Notes: generated by a model not told the origin, from the letters alone. Counted from the stretch's first letter, positions 23,843 to 33,282 are shown. The stretch is 64,000 nucleotides of DNA from Shimia sp039969785 (GCF_039969785.1 NZ_JBDVNC010000022.1:62001-126000), one strand, 5' to 3'. Program-made: numbers and translations.

Positions 23843-25345
23843 ATGAATTTTGGTAAAAGAGTCGCAGGATCAAGTCTGCTGGCCAGTTTTTTGCTTTCCA
23901 CAACCGCTTTGGCCGATGTCGGTCCGCGCGACGTCTGGGAAAGCTGGCGCGGTTATCTGAGCGGTTTTGGATATGACGTATCCGCACAGGAAAAAACTGA
24001 CGGCAACACGCTGAACGTCAACGATCTTACGCTGGGCATGCAAATCCCCGACGAAGATGGCACCGTGTCCATCGATATGGGGGATATCCAGTTTGTCGAC
24101 AACGGCGATGGTACTGTCGACGTTGTCATGCCCAGCCAGATGCCCATGCATGTCGTGGTGGATGCAGACGGTGAAAACGTCGATGCCACGGTCACATTGA
24201 CCCATAAGGACATGACAACAGTTGTGTCCGGCACGCCCGAAGACATGACCTATGACTACAACGCGTCTGAGCTCACGTTCGATCTGACCAAACTGGTTGT
24301 GGACGGCGAAGAATTGCCCGGACTGGTGGTCAACGCCATTATGCAGGGCGTGCTGGGCCAGTCAAAAATGCTGACCGGCGATACGATGGAAACGCAGCAA
24401 CAGATGAGCGTCGACAGCATTGCGTATGTTGTTCAGGCTGCAGATCCGGACGGCGGCGGAGAGGTTGACCTCAAGGGCAACATGACCGGTCTGAAGGCCG
24501 ACGCGCAAATGGTTTTGCCGCTCGGAGACTATACTGAAGACCCTGCGGCGCTGTTTCAGGCCGGATTTGATATTGCCGGAAGCTATGCAATTCAGGGATC
24601 CGATGTTGACCTGAGCTTTGAAGAAGACGGCGCACCGGGCAAGGCCAAGGTAACAACCGGCGCAGGCGATATGGCTTTCGAAATGAACGAGACTGTCATG
24701 GCCTATGGCGGCGCAGTGTCTGACATTCAGATCAATGCTACCGGTCCGGATATTCCGTTGCCGATTGATGTCAGCTTTGGCGAACTTGGTTATGGATTCG
24801 AAATGCCCATGAAGGCGTCTCAGGATCAGCAGGATTTCAGCCTTGGTCTGGTTCTGGGCGATCTGGCCGTCTCTGAAATGATCTGGTCGATGTTCGATCC
24901 GGGTCAGGTTCTGCCGCACGATCCGGCGACATTGGTGATCGATCTGGCCGGCAAGGCCACGATCCTCAAGGACATCATAACACTGGATGAAGACTCTGAC
25001 GAAGTTCCGGGCGAACTGAACGCGCTCACTCTGAACGATCTTCAGGTGCACATTGCCGGTGCCAGCCTGACCGGCATGGGCGACTTTGTCTTCGACAATT
25101 CTGACATGGTGTCGTTTGACGGTTTTCCACGCCCCGAAGGCGCGCTGGATCTTAATATCGTTGGTATCAACGGCCTGATGGATAAACTTGTGTCTATGGG
25201 CCTGCTGCCCGAAGAACAGGTCATGGGCGCGCGTATGATGTTGTCGATGTTCTCGATCCCCGGCGAGGGTGACGACGAACTGAACTCGACCATCGTGGTG
25301 AATGAACAGGGTCATGTTCTGGCAAACGGCCAGCGCTTGAAGTAA
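23843..25345 (+). CDS. DUF2125 secreted protein
   Basis: A 500-residue exported protein with a signal peptide (MNFGKRVAGSSLLASFLLS..., cleavage near ALA-DVG). The remainder is a beta-rich, acidic, repetitive protein in which phrases like DGTVDVVMPSQMPMHV and LVLGDLAVSEM recur at intervals, as in DUF2125, a family of alphaproteobacterial envelope proteins without known function. The ATG at 23843 has AGAGGGGA upstream and gives the proper signal peptide. It is divergent from the SDR gene and ends at a good terminator. A role in outer-membrane or lipid handling would be a guess only. Confidence 0.75.
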   Translation: MNFGKRVAGSSLLASFLLSTTALADVGPRDVWESWRGYLSGFGYDVSAQEKTDGNTLNVNDLTLGMQIPDEDGTVSIDMGDIQFVDNGDGTVDVVMPSQMPMHVVVDADGENVDATVTLTHKDMTTVVSGTPEDMTYDYNASELTFDLTKLVVDGEELPGLVVNAIMQGVLGQSKMLTGDTMETQQQMSVDSIAYVVQAADPDGGGEVDLKGNMTGLKADAQMVLPLGDYTEDPAALFQAGFDIAGSYAIQGSDVDLSFEEDGAPGKAKVTTGAGDMAFEMNETVMAYGGAVSDIQINATGPDIPLPIDVSFGELGYGFEMPMKASQDQQDFSLGLVLGDLAVSEMIWSMFDPGQVLPHDPATLVIDLAGKATILKDIITLDEDSDEVPGELNALTLNDLQVHIAGASLTGMGDFVFDNSDMVSFDGFPRPEGALDLNIVGINGLMDKLVSMGLLPEEQVMGARMMLSMFSIPGEGDDELNSTIVVNEQGHVLANGQRLK

Positions 25346-25363
25346 TCCTGTCAAACTATCAGC

Positions 25364-25391
25364 AAGGGGCCGCTTTCGGGTGGCCCCTTTT
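25364..25391 (+). terminator. Rho-independent terminator after the DUF2125 gene
   Basis: AAGGGGCC and GGCCCCTT form an 8-base stem with loop GCTTTCGGGT, closing with TTTT, 18 bases after the stop. Confidence 0.8.
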
Positions 25392-25456
25392 GCATGCAGA
25401 CCTTGCGGAATTGTGGCCCCCGGTCTACCTCAAAGCAAACCAAGGACAAGGGACAG

Positions 25457-26803
25457 ATGAGCCAGAACCTCGAAACACTTTCGCAGGCCCTGCTTGAGGC
25501 CGCGACCCGTGCCGGGGCCGACGCCGCCGATGCAATTGCCGTTCAGGGAACATCCCTTTCCATTGATGTACGCGAAGGCCAGCTTGAACAGGCCGAACGC
25601 TCTGAAGGCATGGATCTGGGGTTGCGGGTCTTTGTTGGTCAGCGTCAGGCCAATGTTTCAGTGTCCGATTCTCGTCCGGAAACCATGGCCACCATGGCAG
25701 AGCGTGCCGTGGCCATGGCCCGCGAAGCCCCTGAGGACAATTATATCGGTCTCGCGGCACCTGACCAGCTGGCCACAGACTGGGACATCGCCGCCTTTGA
25801 ACTTGCGGACCCCTCTGCAGAACCTGACCCCGCAACGCTTCAGGCTGACGCGCTGGCGGCAGAAACCGCAGCCCAGGCCGTCAACGGTGTGTCTCAGGTC
25901 CAGTCCGCCACCGCAGGTTACAGCCACACCGGCGTGCATATTGCCGCCTCCAACGGGTTTTCCGGCGGCTATGAACGCACCAGCCGCGCGACCTATTGCA
26001 CTGCAATTGCGGGCACCGGCGACAGCATGGAACGCGACTATGATGGCGACGGGCGTGTGTTTCAAAGCGACCTGCGAGCACCGGCTGACATCGGCAAATC
26101 CGCCGGAGATCGCGCAGTTGAACGGCTGAATGCGCGCCAACCGACCACCGGGTCTTATCCGGTGCTGTTTGATGAACGCATTTCGTCGTCGTTGATCGGA
26201 CACTTGCTCGCTGCTGTGAACGGGTCGTCCGTGGCGCGCGGCTCATCGTGGTTGCGGGAAAAACTGGGCGAACAGGTATTGCCCGCCGCGCTCTCACTTG
26301 TCGAAAATCCGCACCGCCCGCGCGTCTCTGCCTCGCGACCGTTTGACGGCGAAGGTCTGGCGACCCAAAAGCGCAACATTGTCGAAAACGGCGTTCTGAC
26401 GGGTTGGACACTTGATCTGGTCAATGCCCGCAAACTGGGCATGACCTCGACCGCAAACGCATCGCGTGGCGTGTCATCCCCGCCGTCCCCCTCCACATGG
26501 AACGTCTCCATGACCCAAGGTGAAAAGTCCCGCGAAGACCTGTTGCGCGATATGGGCACCGGGCTGTTGGTGACGTCCCTGATCGGATCGACCATCAATC
26601 CCAACACCGGCGACTATTCACGTGGCGCAGCCGGGTTCTGGGTCGAGAATGGCGAACTGACATATGCGGTGAATGAATGCACAATTGCAGGCAATCTGAA
26701 CGACATGCTGACAGGCCTCATCCCCGCCAATGATGCCCGCGCGCACTTGTCCCGCGTTGTGCCATCGCTGCTGGTCGAAGGGATGACCCTTGCCGGAAAC
26801 TGA
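25457..26803 (+). CDS. pmbA: TldD/PmbA-family protein (PmbA)
   Basis: A 448-residue PmbA (TldE) homologue. With TldD it forms a cytoplasmic metalloprotease that trims modified peptides and degrades CcdA-like antitoxins; in the pair TldD carries the zinc site and PmbA does not, and no HExxxH is seen here. Family segments include RVFVGQRQANVSVSD, SASRPFDGEGLATQKRNIVENGVLTGW and STINPNTGDYSRGAAGFWVENG. The ATG at 25457 has AAGGGA ahead. It overlaps the inositol-monophosphatase-like gene by fourteen bases. The partner tldD is not in this window. Confidence 0.9.
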   Translation: MSQNLETLSQALLEAATRAGADAADAIAVQGTSLSIDVREGQLEQAERSEGMDLGLRVFVGQRQANVSVSDSRPETMATMAERAVAMAREAPEDNYIGLAAPDQLATDWDIAAFELADPSAEPDPATLQADALAAETAAQAVNGVSQVQSATAGYSHTGVHIAASNGFSGGYERTSRATYCTAIAGTGDSMERDYDGDGRVFQSDLRAPADIGKSAGDRAVERLNARQPTTGSYPVLFDERISSSLIGHLLAAVNGSSVARGSSWLREKLGEQVLPAALSLVENPHRPRVSASRPFDGEGLATQKRNIVENGVLTGWTLDLVNARKLGMTSTANASRGVSSPPSPSTWNVSMTQGEKSREDLLRDMGTGLLVTSLIGSTINPNTGDYSRGAAGFWVENGELTYAVNECTIAGNLNDMLTGLIPANDARAHLSRVVPSLLVEGMTLAGN

Positions 26804-27563
26804 TCTCGACCTGCTGATGCGCGCGGCTCAGGAAGCCGGTCGTATCGCGACGCGCTTTTCCGGCCCCGAGGCTCAGGTCTGGGACAAGCCCGACGGTGCA
26901 GGCCCCGTGACCGAGGCTGATCTGGCGGTAAACGAAATGTTAGAGCACGAATTGCGCGCCGCACGCCCGGATTATGGCTGGCTCAGCGAGGAATCCATAG
27001 ACAGCGGCGATCGGTTGTCAGCCGACCACGTGTTTATCATCGACCCGATCGATGGCACCCGCAGCTTTATGGACGGGTCCAACACATGGGCGCATTCGCT
27101 GGCCATTGCCAAACAGGGACGCGTCACTGCTGCGGTGGTGTTTCTGCCATTGCGTGACAAGCTTTACAGCGCCGCCGAAGGTGCAGGCGCGCATCTGAAC
27201 GGCGCGGCCATCCGCCCGACCGACCGTCCGGCGCTGACTGGTGCCAATGTATTGGTTGCGCGCCCGGTGATGGACGACCACCACTGGAAACACAGCCCAC
27301 CCAATGTCTTTCGCAGCTACCGCCCGTCACTGGCCTATCGCCTGGCTCTGGTCGCCGAGGGACGCTATGACGCGATGCTGACCCTGCGCCCGACCTGGGA
27401 ATGGGACATCGCCGCAGGTGATCTGATCCTGCGCGAAGCTGGCGCCGCCACCTCTGATCGCAAAGGCGAAACGCTGCTGTTCAACAATCCGGATCCCCGT
27501 GTTCCGGGCATTGTCGCCGCAAACGCCGCAGTACATAGCGACATCTGCGCAGCGCTTGTTTGA
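26790..27563 (+). CDS. Inositol monophosphatase-family phosphatase (CysQ-like)
   Basis: A 257-residue Mg-dependent phosphatase. Metal-site motifs are present in order: EES in LSEESIDSG, DPIDGTRSFMDG (about residues 83-94) and WEWDIAAGDLIL (about 195-206). The family removes phosphate from inositol phosphate, 3'-phosphoadenosine 5'-phosphate or fructose 1,6-bisphosphate; the set resembles CysQ-type nucleotidases as much as SuhB. The start must be the TTG at 26790: an in-frame TGA lies two codons before it. It overlaps pmbA by fourteen bases and ends eleven bases before a convergent gene. Confidence 0.85.
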   Translation: MPETDLDLLMRAAQEAGRIATRFSGPEAQVWDKPDGAGPVTEADLAVNEMLEHELRAARPDYGWLSEESIDSGDRLSADHVFIIDPIDGTRSFMDGSNTWAHSLAIAKQGRVTAAVVFLPLRDKLYSAAEGAGAHLNGAAIRPTDRPALTGANVLVARPVMDDHHWKHSPPNVFRSYRPSLAYRLALVAEGRYDAMLTLRPTWEWDIAAGDLILREAGAATSDRKGETLLFNNPDPRVPGIVAANAAVHSDICAALV

Positions 27564-27573
27564 TCTGATCTGA

Positions 27574-28311
27574 TCAGCTGCGATACCTGTCGACAAAGTT
27601 GCGCAGCACCTTTTCAGGCGCATGCACATCAGCCGCCCGGCACATTGCAATCAACGCATCGGCATCTTCCGGCGGGAAATATCCGCGATGTTTGTAAATG
27701 TTGATGCGCACTTCGAACCCGTCGCTGTCTGCCTCTGGGTGGAATTGCGTGGCATAAACATTCTGCCCGTACCGGATCATCTGATAAGGACAGGTTGGCG
27801 AACTGATCAGATGTGTACACCCTTCAGGCAACACCTGAACCGCTTCTTTGTGACCTACAAAGGCGTGAAACTGATCCGGCAGGCCGCTTAGCACCGGGTC
27901 GGCCCGACCCGCTGGTGTCAGGCTGCAATCTGTGGTGCCCACATCCTCGGAATAGTTTTCCTTGCTGACCACCCGCCCCAGATGATGCCCCAGAATGCCA
28001 ATCCCGTAGCAACACCCCAGAAACGGAAAATCCTGTTCCGTGATCTGTGGCATCAGCCCCAATACGGCAGTTTCAATCTGAGCCTCGACATCGGACTTCT
28101 TGTCCGCCGGATCGCTGACACATCCTGGCCCCCCGCCGACAATCACACCCGCGTAGTCATCCAGCCTCAGATCCTCCGGCAAAGGGGACTGATCCAACCG
28201 AATGCGGTGTACCTCATCCGCTGATAAACCGGCCTTGCGCAAAATGGCCTGAAACTCGTCATCCGACGCTTCAGTTTCCGGGCGCAACTGCAAAATCAAA
28301 AAGCGTTTCAT
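27574..28311 (-). CDS. Class I glutamine amidotransferase domain protein
   Basis: A 245-residue free-standing class I glutaminase of the GuaA-like type. The triad can be placed as Cys101 (FLGCCYGIG), His191 and Glu193 (ATQFHPEAD). No synthetase domain follows, so it either transfers ammonia to an unknown partner or hydrolyses gamma-glutamyl compounds like PuuD-type enzymes. The ATG at 28311 is chosen because MKRFLILQLRPE is the usual N-terminus; the frame stays open upstream. It converges on the phosphatase gene and is divergent from DUF4170. Confidence 0.82.
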   Translation of the reverse strand: MKRFLILQLRPETEASDDEFQAILRKAGLSADEVHRIRLDQSPLPEDLRLDDYAGVIVGGGPGCVSDPADKKSDVEAQIETAVLGLMPQITEQDFPFLGCCYGIGILGHHLGRVVSKENYSEDVGTTDCSLTPAGRADPVLSGLPDQFHAFVGHKEAVQVLPEGCTHLISSPTCPYQMIRYGQNVYATQFHPEADSDGFEVRINIYKHRGYFPPEDADALIAMCRAADVHAPEKVLRNFVDRYRS

Positions 28312-28459
28312 CAGGCCAATATCCACATAATGCTGTCCTGCGTGGTTGCCCGATTGACTGGCATGCGTCAACCGCGCAGCATCAAACCGGCGCAGAGCAC
28401 TTGAGGCTGCGACCCATCGGTCATAGGTTGCCCCAACTTCAAACCTCAGGAGTCGTTAC

Positions 28460-28702
28460 ATGACCCAGCGCCTGCACCTCGTTTTCGGCGGAGAATTGGT
28501 GGACCCCACCAAGTCGGCCTTCAAAAATGTCGATGACATCGAAGTTGTCGGAATTTTCCCCAACTACCAGGCGGCCTATGACGCATGGCGTGCCGCCGCA
28601 CAGCGCACCGTGGACAACGCGCATATGCGGTTTTTCATCGCGCACCTGCATCGCCTGCGTGACGAAGAGGCCGAAACCTCTACGACCGAAGAACTGGACT
28701 GA
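28460..28702 (+). CDS. DUF4170 protein
   Basis: An 80-residue protein of the alphaproteobacterial DUF4170 family, recognised by HLVFGGELVDP and VGIFPNYQAAYDAWRAAAQRTVDNAHMR split around the middle. CAGGAG precedes the ATG by seven bases. It lies seven bases ahead of the Kdo-transferase-like gene and, with lpxK, forms an apparent lipid A operon. No catalytic residues or membrane segments are seen; it may be a small accessory protein of that pathway. Function is unknown. Confidence 0.85.
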   Translation: MTQRLHLVFGGELVDPTKSAFKNVDDIEVVGIFPNYQAAYDAWRAAAQRTVDNAHMRFFIAHLHRLRDEEAETSTTEELD

Positions 28703-28709
28703 TCCTTTG

Positions 28710-29933
28710 ATGGCGCGCTCGCTAAGCCTCGCGGCCTATCTGGCTATTGCGCGCCGCCAACCGGCCTGCCTTGAGAAGATTACAACGCAACGCCCTGATG
28801 GCGAACTGATCTGGCTGCATTGCGCGGACCCCAAACGCGCGCGCACTCTTGCACAGCTTGGCCTGCGCCTGACGGTGCACCGCCCCGAAGTTCAGATATT
28901 GTTGACCACGTCACCCGGCCAACGCCCTCTGCAAGACCTGCCCGAAAATGTGCTGTGGCAGGAATGCCCCTCGGAAAACCCCGATGATATCCGCGTTTTT
29001 TTGAACCACTGGCGCCCTGATCTTTTGATCTGGCTGGGTCAATGGCTGCGCCCGGCCCTGATCGACGCAGCCCATCAGCGTGCCATTGCATCTCTGTTGC
29101 TCGAAGCCAGCACCCCCGGTCTGGAAAACAAAAACTGGCGCTGGATCCCGGAACCGACCCAGGCAACGCTGCACCGGTTTTCGAATGTTCTGACCATCGA
29201 CAAAGCCAGCGCAGACCGGTTCCGCAAATCCTTGCCCGACAATTCGACGCTTATCTGTGAAAGCGGCCCGTTGATGGAAGAAAGCCCGGCGCTGCCCTGT
29301 AATGAAACCGATCTGGAAGAATTGCGCGCGGCGTTGGCTGGGCGTCCTGTCTGGCTCGCTGCCCGCGTTCAGCCACGCGAAGTCCACACCGCGCTGGCCG
29401 CATTTCGCAAGGTTCTGCGTCTGGCTCACAGGATGCTGCTGATCATTGTACCGGATTCCAGCGAGGACGCCGCCGAGATTAAACAAGCTGTTACCGAGTC
29501 AGGTTTGCGGTTTGCGGAATGGGAAAATGGCACCTTTCCTGAAAATAGCACACATATTCTTTTGGCTGAAAGACCTGACGAACTTGGCCTCTGGTACCGC
29601 GTTGCGCCCGTGTCCCTTATCGGCTCGTCGCTGGTTCCGGGGTTTGGCGGGCGCGACCCGCTGGAACCCGCCGCGCTCGGGTCTGCCGTGCTTTACGGCC
29701 CCGGCGTACGCCAGCATCTGGATGCCTACACCCGACTTGCCCAGGAAGGCGGCGCGCGAATCGTCAAAGACGCCGACAACCTTGCCGCCGCGCTCACACA
29801 GCTGATTGCGCCGGATCAGGTGGCCGCGATGGCCCATGCCGGATGGCAGGTAATCTCAGCAGGCGCCGAGGTCTCGGACGACATCATTGCGCGCGCTCAG
29901 CAGATGCTTGAGAGCCAGGGGCGTTACCTATGA
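28710..29933 (+). CDS. Divergent 3-deoxy-D-manno-octulosonic acid transferase (KdtA/WaaA-like)
   Basis: A 407-residue GT-B glycosyltransferase-like protein of the Kdo transferase family, which adds Kdo to lipid A precursor at the inner membrane. The C-terminal donor half is well kept (VSLIGSSLVPGFGGRDPLEPAALGSAVLYGP matches the family's GGHNPLEPA region). The N-terminal half is strongly changed: where typical enzymes have HAASVGE with a catalytic glutamate, this one reads HCADPKRA, with Arg43 at the glutamate position. It also lacks the usual N-terminal membrane anchor and ELWP motif. Position between DUF4170 and lpxK supports a lipid A role. It could be a variant enzyme with another base, or a non-Kdo transferase. 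Confidence 0.72.
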   Translation: MARSLSLAAYLAIARRQPACLEKITTQRPDGELIWLHCADPKRARTLAQLGLRLTVHRPEVQILLTTSPGQRPLQDLPENVLWQECPSENPDDIRVFLNHWRPDLLIWLGQWLRPALIDAAHQRAIASLLLEASTPGLENKNWRWIPEPTQATLHRFSNVLTIDKASADRFRKSLPDNSTLICESGPLMEESPALPCNETDLEELRAALAGRPVWLAARVQPREVHTALAAFRKVLRLAHRMLLIIVPDSSEDAAEIKQAVTESGLRFAEWENGTFPENSTHILLAERPDELGLWYRVAPVSLIGSSLVPGFGGRDPLEPAALGSAVLYGPGVRQHLDAYTRLAQEGGARIVKDADNLAAALTQLIAPDQVAAMAHAGWQVISAGAEVSDDIIARAQQMLESQGRYL

Positions 29934-30955
29934 GACCGCCGCGTTTCTGGGACAATCCGCCGGACCGCCCGGGATGGCAGGCGCGATTTTTGGCACCACT
30001 CGGCGCGCTTTATGCGGGCGCGACCGGCAACCGGGTTGGGCGCACCGGCGATGCCTTTCGAGCGAAAATTCCGGTTCTGTGCGTCGGTAACCTTAACGCC
30101 GGTGGTACGGGCAAAACGCCGACCACAATCGCGCTGGCTCAACGTTTGCAGGCACGCGGGCATACGCCCCATATTGTGTCCCGCGGCTATGGCGGCGTGC
30201 TGGACGGCCCGGTACAGGTCAATGAAATGCGACACCAGGCGCATGAAACTGGAGACGAGCCGCTTTTGCTGGCCGCGTTTGCCCCCACATGGATCTCCAA
30301 AGACCGCGCCGCTGGCGTCAAAGCCGCCCAGGATGCCGGCGCCGATCTGATCCTGCTGGATGATGGATTTCAAAACCCGTCGGTGCACAAAGACCTGTCA
30401 TTGATCGTGGTGGATGCATCCCGCGGCTTTGGCAACGGACGTTGCATCCCCGCAGGCCCCTTGCGCGAACCCGTCACACCGGGACTGCGCCGCGCCGACC
30501 TGCTGCTCTCGATTGGCCCGAAAGCGGCACAAGCAGAGTTCGCAACCCGATGGGGCAATGACATCACCCTACCACATGCCACTGGTGAACTTGCGCCACT
30601 GCCCACCGGGATGGAGTGGCAGGGCACACGCGTTCTGGCCTTTGCCGGTATTGGTCATCCCGAAAAATTCTTTGCAACGTTGCGGGGGCTGGGCGCCGAA
30701 ATCCTGCGCGAACAGGCGCTGGATGATCACCAGACGCTGACCACTGCTTTGTTGACCCGTTTGACCAACGAAGCCAACCGGCTGGGCGCCCAGCTTGTGA
30801 CCACCGAAAAAGACGCGGTGCGCCTGCCTCGCGACATGCGTCAAAACGTTCTGAGTGTTCCGGTAAGACTGGAAATCGACGACTGGTCAGCCATTGACCA
30901 CGCCATCGATGATGTACTGACCGGGCAGAACAATCCCGCCCGGTCAAAAACCTGA
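29930..30955 (+). CDS. lpxK: Tetraacyldisaccharide 4'-kinase
   Basis: A 341-residue LpxK, which phosphorylates the 4' position of the lipid A disaccharide precursor at the inner membrane. The P-loop GNLNAGGTGKT is at residues 53-63; LDDGFQNPSVHKDLSL is the family's second nucleotide and metal segment, and VTTEKDAVRLP closes the domain. The hydrophobic N-terminus (FLAPLGALYAG) anchors it. It overlaps the KdtA-like gene by four bases (ATGA) and its stop abuts the stop of a convergent DsbA-like gene at 30955/30956. Confidence 0.93.
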   Translation: MRPPRFWDNPPDRPGWQARFLAPLGALYAGATGNRVGRTGDAFRAKIPVLCVGNLNAGGTGKTPTTIALAQRLQARGHTPHIVSRGYGGVLDGPVQVNEMRHQAHETGDEPLLLAAFAPTWISKDRAAGVKAAQDAGADLILLDDGFQNPSVHKDLSLIVVDASRGFGNGRCIPAGPLREPVTPGLRRADLLLSIGPKAAQAEFATRWGNDITLPHATGELAPLPTGMEWQGTRVLAFAGIGHPEKFFATLRGLGAEILREQALDDHQTLTTALLTRLTNEANRLGAQLVTTEKDAVRLPRDMRQNVLSVPVRLEIDDWSAIDHAIDDVLTGQNNPARSKT

Positions 30956-31627
30956 TCAGCCGTCCAGCTTGGCGTCCAGAATATCGCGCAGGTCGCTATA
31001 GCTCATGTTCGAGTGCTTCTCGCCGTCGATAATCAATGTCGGCGTGCCGGAAATATCATCCGCGCTGGCATTGGTCTGATACCACGCGATCAGCGCCTTG
31101 GCCTTGTCTTCGTCTTGCAGACACGCCTGCAACTGGGCGTCTTCCAACCCGGCCAAACGCCCGGTTTTGCGCAACGCATCCGCAATCGCAACAGGTTCAC
31201 CGGCACGAGCCCATTCATCCTGCGAGCTCATCAGAAGCTCGGTGATGCCAAAGAAACGCTCCTGACCGCCACACCGTGCCACCATCGACGCCCAAAGGCC
31301 GAAGCGGTCAAAATACACATCGCGGAAGATGAACTTGACCTTGCCAGTGTCGATATAGTCGATCTTCAGCTGCTTATAGACAGTGTCGTGAAAGCTGGCA
31401 CAGTGCGGGCACGTAAATGACGCATATTCGATCATGGTGATCGGTGCGTCTTCGGCCCCGATCGACATTTCGACCACACCGGATGTGTCAACATCCGCAG
31501 CCCCTTCTGATGAGACAACTTCTACATTGGTCACGCCCGGAGCAACGCCCGAAGACTGGCTGTACCAATAGCCGCCGCCGGCTACTGCGATCAACGCCAC
31601 CAATAGGATGGGAATGAGACGGTTCAT
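30956..31627 (-). CDS. DsbA-family thiol-disulfide protein
   Basis: A 223-residue thioredoxin-fold protein with an N-terminal signal-anchor (about residues 4-20), so it faces the periplasm. The active site is CPHC at residues 73-76 (SFTCPHCASFH); a DsbA helical insert follows, then the cis-proline in GTPTLIIDG. It probably oxidises or isomerises cysteines in secreted proteins; the arrangement resembles BdbD/Com1-type DsbA. It starts right at the stop of the DUF721 gene (31627/31628), and that DUF721-DsbA order beside mutY suggests an operon transcribed away from mutY. Confidence 0.88.
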   Translation of the reverse strand: MNRLIPILLVALIAVAGGGYWYSQSSGVAPGVTNVEVVSSEGAADVDTSGVVEMSIGAEDAPITMIEYASFTCPHCASFHDTVYKQLKIDYIDTGKVKFIFRDVYFDRFGLWASMVARCGGQERFFGITELLMSSQDEWARAGEPVAIADALRKTGRLAGLEDAQLQACLQDEDKAKALIAWYQTNASADDISGTPTLIIDGEKHSNMSYSDLRDILDAKLDG

Positions 31628-32143
31628 TTAGAAACCTTTCTTATCGGTTTTTTGTTTTGAAAGAACGTTTCCGGCAAGCCGCTCAAGCGCCTGCCGCAAA
31701 GTGTCATCAGCCACGGGTGCCGCCACCTGCGCTGCTTCGGCCCGAATTTCCGGGTCGGGATTGTTTTCTTGTGGCTTGGGTTTGGGCGCGAACTGCGCCT
31801 GCCCTTCGGCAAACCCTGTCGCTGCTGTCTGTGTGATCCGCAACCGGGCAATCGCGTTATACCCATAAGCTGCGTTAACACGGGACCTAAGCGTTTCTTT
31901 TTGCATTTCCAGCATGGGCGCCTGCGCGCCGGTTGTCAGGATCGTCAGCGTCGCGCCAAATCCCTGACGTCCGTATTTCACGTCCACGGGCTTGCAGATG
32001 GCCGCAATGTCCTGTCCTACAATTTCGGCCCAATGAGTCAGCACCCGGGTCACGGCAAAACCCCGGCTTTCGCCCGCCTGGCGAATCCGGTCACGCAACA
32101 GCGAAGACGTGCGTTTGAAACCTTTCGTCGTGGTGCGGCGCAT
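31628..32143 (-). CDS. DUF721 (DciA-like) protein
   Basis: A 171-residue protein with a DUF721 domain in its first 110 residues (RVLTHWAEIVGQDIAAICKPV, LTILTTGAQAPMLEMQ). DciA of this family loads the replicative helicase DnaB in bacteria without DnaC. The last 60 residues are low-complexity, with Pro, Gln and Ala, and likely flexible. It is divergent from mutY across 86 bases and coupled to the DsbA-like gene. Helicase loading is known for relatives; here it is inferred from the domain. Confidence 0.8.
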   Translation of the reverse strand: MRRTTTKGFKRTSSLLRDRIRQAGESRGFAVTRVLTHWAEIVGQDIAAICKPVDVKYGRQGFGATLTILTTGAQAPMLEMQKETLRSRVNAAYGYNAIARLRITQTAATGFAEGQAQFAPKPKPQENNPDPEIRAEAAQVAAPVADDTLRQALERLAGNVLSKQKTDKKGF

Positions 32144-32229
32144 GTCGGTCTTGCATCCTTGTGTCTGGCGCTATTTTAGTGTGCCTGCTGCGCGGCGCCA
32201 GCGAAACCGTTCCGGACAGGAGATAAAAC

Positions 32230-33282
32230 TTGCGTGACTTGCCTCAGGCCACTGACTTGCTGGAGTGGTACAACACTCACGCCCGCAAAATGCCCTGGCG
32301 GGTGAGCCCCGCGGATCGCGCCAAGGGCATTGCGCCTGATCCCTATCGCATCTGGCTGTCTGAAATCATGTTGCAGCAAACCACCGTGGCCGCTGTCAAA
32401 GACTATTTCGAACGGTTCACCACGCTTTGGCCCAATGTGGATGCGCTGGCCAACGCCAAAGATGAAGAGGTCATGGGCGCATGGGCGGGCCTTGGCTATT
32501 ACGCCCGCGCGCGCAACCTGTTGAAATGTGCCCGCGTGATCAGCACAGACCTGAACGGTGTGTTCCCTTCATCCCACGACGAACTGCTCAAATTACCTGG
32601 CGTCGGGCCCTACACGGCCGCCGCACTGTCTTCGATTGCGTTTGATCAGCCCGAAACCGTGGTCGACGGCAATGTCGAACGCGTCATGGCGCGGCTCTTT
32701 GACGAACACACGCCCCTGCCCGCCGCGAAACCCATCCTGACAGCCCATGCCGCTGCGCTGACCCCGCAGAAACGCCCGGGGGATTACGCGCAGGCCGTTA
32801 TGGACCTTGGCGCCACCATCTGCACACCGCGCAATCCGGCCTGTGGCATTTGCCCTTGGCGTGCACCTTGTCAGGCCCGCGATCTGGGCACCGCCTCAGA
32901 CTTGCCCAAAAAGACACCTAAGAAACCCAAACCCATCCGCTTTGGCACCGTCTACATTGCGCGACGTGTCGATGGTGCGATTTTGCTGGAACGCCGCCCC
33001 GACAAGGGGTTGTTGGGTGGCATGCTGGGTTGGCCCGGTTCAGAGTGGGTTGAAATCGGCACACCAGATCACCCCCACCCGATCCGCGCCGAATGGAAAA
33101 CCCTGCCCGCCGAGGCGCGCCATACCTTTACCCACTTTCACCTGCGTCTGACCGTCAAAACCGCACTTGTGCCCATGGATCGCGCCCCCAAATCCGGTGT
33201 ATTCCACGAACAATCAGATTTCCGCCCCTCTGATCTGCCCACAGTGATGCGCAAAGCCTACGATCTTTATCGCAACGCCTGA
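32230..33282 (+). CDS. mutY: A/G-specific adenine glycosylase MutY
   Basis: A 350-residue base-excision repair enzyme that removes adenine mispaired with 8-oxoguanine. Catalytic Glu45 (SEIMLQQT) and Asp146 (VVDGNVERV) flank the helix-hairpin-helix LPGVGPYTAAAL. The 4Fe-4S cysteines are 198, 205, 208 and 214 with the C-x6-C-x2-C-x5-C spacing, and a NUDIX-like 8-oxoG recognition domain fills the C-terminus. The start is a TTG with AGGAGA six bases upstream. It is divergent from the DUF721 gene. Confidence 0.95.
   Translation: MRDLPQATDLLEWYNTHARKMPWRVSPADRAKGIAPDPYRIWLSEIMLQQTTVAAVKDYFERFTTLWPNVDALANAKDEEVMGAWAGLGYYARARNLLKCARVISTDLNGVFPSSHDELLKLPGVGPYTAAALSSIAFDQPETVVDGNVERVMARLFDEHTPLPAAKPILTAHAAALTPQKRPGDYAQAVMDLGATICTPRNPACGICPWRAPCQARDLGTASDLPKKTPKKPKPIRFGTVYIARRVDGAILLERRPDKGLLGGMLGWPGSEWVEIGTPDHPHPIRAEWKTLPAEARHTFTHFHLRLTVKTALVPMDRAPKSGVFHEQSDFRPSDLPTVMRKAYDLYRNA

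Noticed and set aside
24362..25354. Antisense open frame opposite the DUF2125 gene
   Set aside because: The sense gene has a signal peptide, ribosome site and terminator; the antisense frame has none.
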